Below, in pieces: positions 58,277 to 64,000 of a stretch of DNA of 64,000 nt (position 1 is the stretch's first letter; the number at the start of each line of letters is the position of its first letter). The position numbers and the translations under genes are program-made. Origin of the DNA: Pseudomonas chlororaphis subsp. piscium (GTDB lineage: Bacteria > Pseudomonadota > Gammaproteobacteria > Pseudomonadales > Pseudomonadaceae); the NCBI RefSeq assembly GCF_003850345.1, contig NZ_CP027707.1:1240001-1304000 (forward strand), written 5' to 3'. The notes beneath the pieces were generated by a model that saw only the letters and a program-made list of their open reading frames with translations, was not told the origin of the DNA and did no database searches.

Positions 58277-58897
58277 TTAGGCGGCGATCCGCAGGTTCTG
58301 CAGGATCAGCGGACGCGCCCAGCCGGTATCGAAATCGAACTGTTTCTGTTGCTCGATGAGCTCTTCCGGCGGGAAGGGCGGAAAGGGTTTGTCCAGCAGG
58401 TCCATTTCGAATTCGGCAATCGGCAGGTGCAACGGCCGTGGTTGCGGCGCCGGGCTCGGCTCAGGCGCAGGCTGGCCGGCATTGAGGACGATAGGGCGTA
58501 CCCAGCCGCTTTCGAAGTTTTGCTGGTGTTGCTGGGCGACGATTTCTTCAGGCGGGAAGGGCGGGAAGGGTTTGTCCAGCAGCTCGGTCTCGAACTCGGC
58601 GATCGGCAGGAACAGCGGCTCCGGTGGGCGGATCTCGGTGTCCTGGACGTCGCAATGACGCTGGGTAACGATTTGCGTCAGCAGGTCGCTGCCGCCATGG
58701 GGTTCGGTCGGGCCGTCCACCGCCACCAGAGAATTGTCGTCAGTGACCTTCGTGCCATCGCCGCGTTGCTCGGCCAACGCCTGGGCAAAAAAATCCTGCC
58801 ACAGATGGCTGACGCCGCTCAGTGCCTGGGAGTTTTTGAGGCCGTAATCGCCGTGGGGCGATATGACGCCAATGGATAGGCTTCGAATGTCTGACAT
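58277..58897 (-). CDS. unknown protein with a duplicated 46-residue unit
   Basis: 206 residues, from the ATG at 58897 with GAGAGAA upstream (TTG at 58927 is an alternative). After a 93-residue N-terminal part, residues 94-139 and 155-200 are tandem copies. They share LPIAEFE, LLDKPFPPFPPEE, GW-RP and about 31 of 46 positions, and are separated by a Pro/Ala-rich linker. No signal peptide or membrane segment. I do not recognise the family. Confidence 0.8.
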   Translation of the reverse strand: MSDIRSLSIGVISPHGDYGLKNSQALSGVSHLWQDFFAQALAEQRGDGTKVTDDNSLVAVDGPTEPHGGSDLLTQIVTQRHCDVQDTEIRPPEPLFLPIAEFETELLDKPFPPFPPEEIVAQQHQQNFESGWVRPIVLNAGQPAPEPSPAPQPRPLHLPIAEFEMDLLDKPFPPFPPEELIEQQKQFDFDTGWARPLILQNLRIAA

Positions 58898-58991
58898 TTC
58901 TCTCGGGTCGACGCTCAGCTCTGGCAAAATGCCGGATAGTTCTTTTATCGGCAGTTTTTGCCGATCATTAATTTTTTGAGCGTGTTTTCAG

Positions 58992-59774
58992 ATGAGTGAG
59001 CAACCAGCGGCCTGCCGCATCAAAGTCGAGGCCTTGGCCGAGGCATTCCAGCCGCAGGCGGCGCATTGGGCCGAGCGACTGGGGCTGCCGTTGCAGATCG
59101 ACGAGGCGGAGTTCGCCCTCCAGGTCGGCGAGCAGGGTTTGCAGCTGCAGCAGCTCGGGGCCGACGCGCCAGGGCCGGTGCGCGTGGACTTTGTCGAAGG
59201 CGGCGCGGCGCACCGACGTCTGTACGGTGGTGGCAGCGGGCAGATGATCGCCAAGGCGGTGGGGATCGCCCAGGGCGTGCGTCCGCGGATCCTGGATGCC
59301 ACGGCGGGGCTAGGCAAGGATGCGTTCGTCCTGGCCAGCCTGGGCTGCGAGATGAGCCTGATCGAGCGCCAGCCATTGATCGGCGCCTTGCTGGAAGACG
59401 GCCTGGCCCGGGCGGGAGAGGATTTCGAGGTGGCGCCGATCGTGGCCCGCATGCGCCTGCTCAAGGGCAACTCGATCGAGGTGATGCGCAACTGGGAGGG
59501 CGAGCCGCCCCAGGTGATCTACCTGGACCCGATGTTCCCGCATCGGGAAAAGACCGCACTGGTGAAAAAGGAAATGCGCCTGTTCCGCCCGCTGGTCGGG
59601 GACGACCCGGATGCCCCGGCGCTGCTGGAGGCCGCCCTGGCCCTGGCCAGCCACCGGGTGGTGGTCAAGCGCCCGCGCAAGGCACCGTGCATCGCCGGCC
59701 CCAAGCCGAGCCATGCGCTGGACGGCAAATCCAGCCGCTACGATATCTATCCGAAGAAGGCGCTCAAGGCCTGA
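58992..59774 (+). CDS. rsmJ: 16S rRNA (guanine-1516-N2)-methyltransferase
   Basis: 260 residues. The SAM motif is [19 protein letters not shown] and the catalytic-side motif YLDPMFPHR, then [12 protein letters not shown], all as in RsmJ (YhiQ). It methylates G1516 in helix 45 region of 16S rRNA. It is divergent from the duplicated-repeat gene, 94 bases apart. Confidence 0.95.
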   Translation: MSEQPAACRIKVEALAEAFQPQAAHWAERLGLPLQIDEAEFALQVGEQGLQLQQLGADAPGPVRVDFVEGGAAHRRLYGGGSGQMIAKAVGIAQGVRPRILDATAGLGKDAFVLASLGCEMSLIERQPLIGALLEDGLARAGEDFEVAPIVARMRLLKGNSIEVMRNWEGEPPQVIYLDPMFPHREKTALVKKEMRLFRPLVGDDPDAPALLEAALALASHRVVVKRPRKAPCIAGPKPSHALDGKSSRYDIYPKKALKA

Positions 59775-59802
59775 TCTTCATCAGGGCTTTCGGGCCTTTA
59801 TA

Positions 59803-59830
59803 GCGAGCAGGGATCTGGCGTCCTGCTCGC
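59803..59830. terminator. hairpin between convergent rsmJ and tetR
   Basis: Nine paired bases, GCGAGCAGG / CCTGCTCGC, with a 10-base loop. There is no good T run on either side, so termination is only a possibility. Confidence 0.4.
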
Positions 59831-59847
59831 TGCGTCGTCACCCAACC

Positions 59848-60492
59848 TCAGGCCGACTCCGGCCGATACGCCCGCATGAACAACCCCACCACTTCCCGCA
59901 CATGCTCCTCGGCGGCTTTGTCGCTCAGTGGCTCGCCGCAGCCGAAGAGCAGGCGAAAGTTCGCCGCACCCTTGAGCAGGCAGAAGAAATGCTCGGCGGC
60001 ATTGCGCGGTTTGTCGATGCTCAGGGCGCCGCACTGGTCGATCCGGACCAACAGCCGTTCCATGCCTTGCAGCATGCGCTGGGGGCCGGCCTCGAAGAAG
60101 ATCTGCGAGAGCTTGGGGTCCTGGCTGCCGAGGGCCAGGATCAGGCGATGCAGGTTCAAGGATTCTTCGCTGTTGATCAGCAGGTGAAAGCCCCGGGCGA
60201 TGTTGAGCAACACGCTTTCGATCGGCATGCCGGCAGGCAGCTCGAAGATCAGCGTCGGCAACTGCTCCTCGCACTTGGCCATCACCGCGGCGGAGAACAG
60301 GGTCTCCTTGTCGTTGAAATGGCTGTACACCGTCAGCTTGGAAACACCGGCTTCAGCCGCCACCGCGTCCATGCTGGTGCTGGCGTAGCCATTGCTGAGG
60401 AACAGCGTTTTCGCGGCTTCGAGGATGGCCTGGCGTTTTGCCAGATCCTTGGGGCGGCCGGGGCCGTTTGGGGTAGAAAGATTGTCGGACAT
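59848..60492 (-). CDS. TetR-family regulator of the adjacent RND pump
   Basis: 214 residues. The HTH region is ILEAAKTLFLSNGYASTSMDAVAAEAGVSKLTVYSHFND (about 23-62). The rest is a helical ligand domain. It is divergent from the RND genes, and the 93-base gap has a symmetric site over the pump promoter, so local repression is likely. Confidence 0.9.
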   Translation of the reverse strand: MSDNLSTPNGPGRPKDLAKRQAILEAAKTLFLSNGYASTSMDAVAAEAGVSKLTVYSHFNDKETLFSAAVMAKCEEQLPTLIFELPAGMPIESVLLNIARGFHLLINSEESLNLHRLILALGSQDPKLSQIFFEAGPQRMLQGMERLLVRIDQCGALSIDKPRNAAEHFFCLLKGAANFRLLFGCGEPLSDKAAEEHVREVVGLFMRAYRPESA

Positions 60493-60520
60493 TCTTCGCT
60501 TTAATACTGGACTGGTGAGT

Positions 60521-60551
60521 TTGCTATTAATAACATACCCGTCAGTATAAT
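60521..60551 (+). promoter_or_regulatory. promoter and operator of the RND operon
   Basis: TTGCTA at 60521 and TATAAT at 60546 (19 bases between) suggest a sigma-70 promoter. Overlapping the -10 is ATAC-N6-GTAT (60535-60548), and a reverse CAGTATTAA-like half site lies at 60502-60511 near the tetR side. It is a plausible TetR-binding site. Confidence 0.5.
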
Positions 60552-60585
60552 TATTCGAAGCACCCTTAGCGAAAGGTCCCTCACC

Positions 60586-61686
60586 ATGTTCCGCTATGCC
60601 TTATCCCTCGCGTTGCCAGTCAGCCTGGCCGTTCTGCTGTCCGCGTGCGGCCATGAAGAAACGGCGCAAACCACCGTTCGCCCGGCCATGGTGGTGCAAC
60701 CAGAGCCCGCGGCGCAGGCCATGGACAGCTATCCCGGCGAGGTCCGCGCGCGTTACGAACCGGACCTGGCGTTCCGGATCGGGGGCAAGGTCAGCCGACG
60801 ACTGGTCGATGAGGGGCAGCGGGTGAAGGCCGACCAGCCATTGGCCGAGCTCGATCCGCAGGACGTGCGGCTGCAACTGGAAGCCACCCGGGCCCAGGTG
60901 GCGGCGGCCGAAGCCAACCTGAACCTGGTGCGCTCCGAGCGCGACCGCTACAAGACCTTGATGGATCGGCAACTGGTCAGCCGTTCCCAGTACGACAACG
61001 CCGAGAATCTGTATCGCTCCGGCCTGGCCCGGCTCAAGCAGATCAAGGCCGAGTTCGACGTGGCCAGCAACCAGGCCGGTTACGCCGTGCTGCGCGCCCC
61101 CCAGGATGGCGTCGTGGCCCGGCGTACGGTCGAGGTCGGCCAAGTAGTCGCCGCCGGCCAGACCGTCTTTACCCTCGCCACCGACGGCGAGCGAGAAGTG
61201 CTGATCAGCCTGCCGGAGCAGGGTTTCGGCCGTTTCCACATCGGCCAGCCGGTATCGGTGGAGCTGTGGAGCCAGCCCGACCAGCGCTTCGCCGGGCAGA
61301 TCCGCGAGCTGTCGCCGGCCGCCGACCCACGCTCCCGTACCTTCGCCGCCCGCATCGCCTTTACCGCTGGCAAGGTCCCGGCCGAACTGGGGCAGAGCGC
61401 CCGGGTGTTCATCCAGGCCGCGGCCAGTGTGCCCTTGTCGGTGCCGTTGTCGGCGGTGACCGCGGAAAACGGTGCCGCCTACGTCTGGCGGGTCGACGCC
61501 AACAACACCCTGAAAAAGACCCCGGTACGTCTCGGCGCCTTCGGCGAGAAGAGCGTGCCGGTACTCGAAGGCCTCGGGGTCAACGACTGGGTGGTGGCGG
61601 CGGGTGTGCATGTGCTCCATGAGGGGCAGCAGGTACGCCCGGTGGATCGCTCCAACCGCGTGGTCAATCTGGCGGCCAAGGAGTAA
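60586..61686 (+). CDS. RND efflux periplasmic adaptor (membrane fusion protein)
   Basis: 366 residues. The lipobox is LLSACG (Cys at about 21). The order is barrel, lipoyl half, helical hairpin (about 95-160: LEATRAQVAAAEANLNLVRSERDRYKTLM), lipoyl half, beta-barrel and C-terminal domain. It bridges the inner membrane pump to an outer membrane channel. AAAGG precedes the ATG. The pump gene follows 6 bases later. No outer membrane channel gene is in the window. Confidence 0.94.
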   Translation: MFRYALSLALPVSLAVLLSACGHEETAQTTVRPAMVVQPEPAAQAMDSYPGEVRARYEPDLAFRIGGKVSRRLVDEGQRVKADQPLAELDPQDVRLQLEATRAQVAAAEANLNLVRSERDRYKTLMDRQLVSRSQYDNAENLYRSGLARLKQIKAEFDVASNQAGYAVLRAPQDGVVARRTVEVGQVVAAGQTVFTLATDGEREVLISLPEQGFGRFHIGQPVSVELWSQPDQRFAGQIRELSPAADPRSRTFAARIAFTAGKVPAELGQSARVFIQAAASVPLSVPLSAVTAENGAAYVWRVDANNTLKKTPVRLGAFGEKSVPVLEGLGVNDWVVAAGVHVLHEGQQVRPVDRSNRVVNLAAKE

Positions 61687-61692
61687 TCCCCG

Positions 61693-64000
61693 ATGGGTTT
61701 CAATCTTTCCGAATGGGCGTTGCGTAACCGCCAGATCGTGCTGTTCCTGATGCTGTTGCTGGCCATTGTCGGGGCGTTGTCCTACACCAAGCTGGGCCAG
61801 AGCGAAGACCCGCCCTTCACCTTCAAGGCCATGGTGATCCGCACCAACTGGCCGGGCGCCACGGCCCAGGAGGTTTCCCGGCAGGTCACCGAGCGCATTG
61901 AAAAGAAGCTGATGGAAACCGGCGAGTACGAGCGCATCGTCTCGTTTTCCCGCCCGGGCGAGTCCCAGGTGACCTTCATGGCGCGCGACTCGATGCACTC
62001 GAACCAGATCCCCGAGCTCTGGTATCAGGTGCGCAAGAAGATCAGCGATATCCGCCATACCTTGCCGCCGGGTATCCAGGGCCCGTTCTTCAACGACGAG
62101 TTCGGCACCACCTTCGGCAATATCTATGCGCTGACCGGCGACGGTTTCGACTACGCGGTGCTCAAGGATTACGCCGACCGCATCCAGATCCAGCTGCAGC
62201 GGGTCAAGGACGTGGGCAAGGTCGACCTGCTGGGCCTGCAGGACGAGAAGGTCTGGATCGAGCTGTCGAACGTCAAGCTGGCGACCCTCGGTCTGCCCCT
62301 GGCGGCGGTGCAGCAGGCCCTGGAGGAGCAGAACGCGGTGTCCACCGCCGGTTTCTTCGAGACCAGCAGCGAGCGCCTGCAACTGCGAGTGTCCGGTAAT
62401 TTCCAGAGCGTCGAGCAGATCAGCAATTTCCCGATCCGGGTGGCCGACCGTACCTTCCGTATCGGCGATGTGGCGAACGTGCGTCGCGGTTTCAATGATC
62501 CACCGGCACCGCGCATGCGCTTCATGGGCCAGGACGCGATCGGCCTGGCGGTGGCGATGAAGGACGGCGGCGACATTCTGGTGCTGGGCAAGGCGCTGGA
62601 ACTGGAGTTCGCCCGGATCCAGAAAAACCTTCCCGCTGGCATGGAGTTGCGCAAGGTCTCCGACCAGCCGGCCGCGGTGAAGACCGGCGTCGGCGAGTTC
62701 GTCCAGGTGCTGGTGGAAGCCCTGGCGATCGTGCTGCTGGTGAGCTTCTTCTCCCTCGGTGTGCGCACCGGCATGGTGGTGGCCCTGGCGATTCCGCTGG
62801 TGCTGGCGATGACCTTCGCCACTATGTATTACCTGGGGATCGGCCTGCACAAGATCTCCCTCGGCGCGCTGGTATTGGCCCTGGGCCTGCTGGTGGACGA
62901 CGCGATCATCGCGGTGGAGATGATGGCGATCAAGATGGAGCAGGGCTACGACCGGCTCAAGGCCGCCAGCTATGCCTGGACCAGCACCGCGTTCCCGATG
63001 CTCACCGGTACCCTGATCACCGCCGCGGGCTTCCTGCCGATCGCCACGGCGCAGTCCGGCACCGGCGAATACACCCGTTCGATCTTCCAGGTGGTGACCA
63101 TCGCCCTGCTGGCTTCGTGGATCGCCGCGGTGGTGTTCGTGCCCTATCTGGGCGAGAAGCTGCTGCCGGACCTGGCCAAGCTGCACGCGGCCAAGCACGG
63201 CAATGGCGACGGCCAGCCTGATCCGTACGGCACGCCGTTCTATCAGCGGGTGCGGCGGATGGTGGAGTGGTGCGTGCGCCGGCGCAAGACCGTGATTGCC
63301 CTGACCGTGCTGCTGTTCATCGCCTCGGTGATGCTGTTCCGCTTCGTGCCGCAGCAGTTCTTCCCGGCTTCCGGGCGACTGGAGCTGATGGTCGACCTGA
63401 AGCTGGCCGAGGGTGCGTCCCTGAGCAACACGGCCGATCAGGTCAAGCGCCTGGAGGCGATGCTCAAGGATCACGCGGGCATCGATAACTACGTGGCCTA
63501 CGTTGGCACCGGCTCGCCACGTTTCTACCTGCCCCTGGACCAGCAACTGCCGGCGGCGAGCTTCGCCCAATTCGTGGTGCTGGCCAAGACCATCGAGGAG
63601 CGGGAAAGCCTGCGCAGCTGGCTGATCGAAACCCTTAACGAACAGTTCCCGGCCCTGCGTTCACGGGTCACTCGCCTGGAGAACGGCCCGCCCGTGGGTT
63701 ACCCGGTGCAGTTCCGCGTCACCGGCGAGCACATCGAAGAAGTGCGGGCCCTGGCGCGCAAGGTGGCGGCCAAGGTGCGTGAGAACCCCCATGTGACCAA
63801 CGTGCACCTGGATTGGGAAGAACCGAGCAAGGTGGTCTACCTCAATATCGATCAGGACCGTGCGCGGGCCCTGGGCGTGAGCACGGCCAACCTGGCGAAG
63901 TTCCTGCAAAGCTCGCTGACCGGCTCCAGCGTCAGCCAGTACCGCGAAGACAACGAGTTGATCGAGATCCTGCTGCGCGGGACCTTGCATGAACGTACCG
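61693..64000 (+). CDS. RND efflux pump, inner membrane subunit (3' end cut by window)
   Basis: The ATG at 61693 opens a frame that runs off the window, about 769 codons visible. It starts MGFNLSEWALRNRQIVLFLM, then LGQSEDPPF, the porter domain, and the membrane block with LALGLLVDDAIIAVEMM and TAAGFLPIATAQSGTGEYT, typical of HAE-1 RND pumps. The start resembles that of TriC-type pumps. A single adaptor, not two, precedes it. The substrate cannot be told. Confidence 0.94.
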   Translation, partial: MGFNLSEWALRNRQIVLFLMLLLAIVGALSYTKLGQSEDPPFTFKAMVIRTNWPGATAQEVSRQVTERIEKKLMETGEYERIVSFSRPGESQVTFMARDSMHSNQIPELWYQVRKKISDIRHTLPPGIQGPFFNDEFGTTFGNIYALTGDGFDYAVLKDYADRIQIQLQRVKDVGKVDLLGLQDEKVWIELSNVKLATLGLPLAAVQQALEEQNAVSTAGFFETSSERLQLRVSGNFQSVEQISNFPIRVADRTFRIGDVANVRRGFNDPPAPRMRFMGQDAIGLAVAMKDGGDILVLGKALELEFARIQKNLPAGMELRKVSDQPAAVKTGVGEFVQVLVEALAIVLLVSFFSLGVRTGMVVALAIPLVLAMTFATMYYLGIGLHKISLGALVLALGLLVDDAIIAVEMMAIKMEQGYDRLKAASYAWTSTAFPMLTGTLITAAGFLPIATAQSGTGEYTRSIFQVVTIALLASWIAAVVFVPYLGEKLLPDLAKLHAAKHGNGDGQPDPYGTPFYQRVRRMVEWCVRRRKTVIALTVLLFIASVMLFRFVPQQFFPASGRLELMVDLKLAEGASLSNTADQVKRLEAMLKDHAGIDNYVAYVGTGSPRFYLPLDQQLPAASFAQFVVLAKTIEERESLRSWLIETLNEQFPALRSRVTRLENGPPVGYPVQFRVTGEHIEEVRALARKVAAKVRENPHVTNVHLDWEEPSKVVYLNIDQDRARALGVSTANLAKFLQSSLTGSSVSQYREDNELIEILLRGTLHERT

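Noticed and set aside
60601..63570. 989-codon open frame antisense to the RND genes
   Set aside because: Same mirror effect. The plus strand encodes adaptor and pump with many conserved motifs.

Overview
The window looks like chromosomal backbone of a fluorescent Pseudomonas (P. fluorescens / P. protegens / P. chlororaphis type). This rests on high GC, the gene order xerD-dsbC-hom-thrC, yaeQ-recJ-flavin oxidoreductase, wspABCDEFR-prfB-lysS and ppc-adk-tsaB, which I know from P. aeruginosa, and on many copies of the Pseudomonas REP motif 'CTGTAGGAGCGAGGCTTGCCCGCGA'. I found no tRNA, rRNA, CRISPR array, prophage or insertion sequence. Both ends are cut inside genes: an antiporter at base 1 and an RND pump at base 64000.

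Region 1-6240 is housekeeping: a cation/proton antiporter, XerD, DsbC, homoserine dehydrogenase and threonine synthase. Region 6336-12700 holds a Roc/Sad-like signalling locus: a BvgS-type hybrid kinase with two periplasmic solute-binding domains and an HPt domain, a receiver-EAL protein whose EAL catalytic residues are largely lost, and a convergent NarL-type regulator with a TTG start. Region 12850-24360 is mixed: a periplasmic binding protein, a class III CoA-transferase, YaeQ, RecJ, an old yellow enzyme, OpgD, an acetyltransferase, a DUF418 membrane protein with its TetR regulator and a clear palindromic operator, and two small unknown proteins.

Region 24480-32862 is a catabolic cluster on the minus strand: a LysR regulator, two paralogous gamma-aminobutyraldehyde-type dehydrogenases, and between them a YdcSTUV-like ABC importer. 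It is probably for putrescine or related amines. REP elements sit between several of its genes. Region 33053-42507 has a DUF533 protein and the complete Wsp surface-sensing system (wspABCDE F R), which makes c-di-GMP through WspR. Most wsp genes overlap by 1 or 4 bases.

Region 42616-45360 is prfB, with its programmed +1 frameshift, and lysS. Region 45422-51442 is a run of envelope and unknown genes: a TetR regulator, three lipoproteins (one an alpha/beta hydrolase), a QEGLA-family putative zinc peptidase, an OmpA-type lipoprotein, a DUF4398 lipoprotein and a small protein that may be a ribbon-helix-helix DNA binder. Region 51683-59774 has ppc, adk, tsaB, a DUF72 protein, a PEP-mutase/isocitrate-lyase-like enzyme, an unknown protein built on a duplicated 46-residue unit, and rsmJ. 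The window ends with a divergent TetR / RND efflux pair sharing a short promoter-operator region.

The best candidates for something undescribed are the degenerate EAL protein in the Roc-like locus (10008-11252), the duplicated-repeat protein (58277-58897), the QEGLA protein with an HExxxH motif (46780-48057), and the near-perfect 24-base palindrome at 23305-23328.
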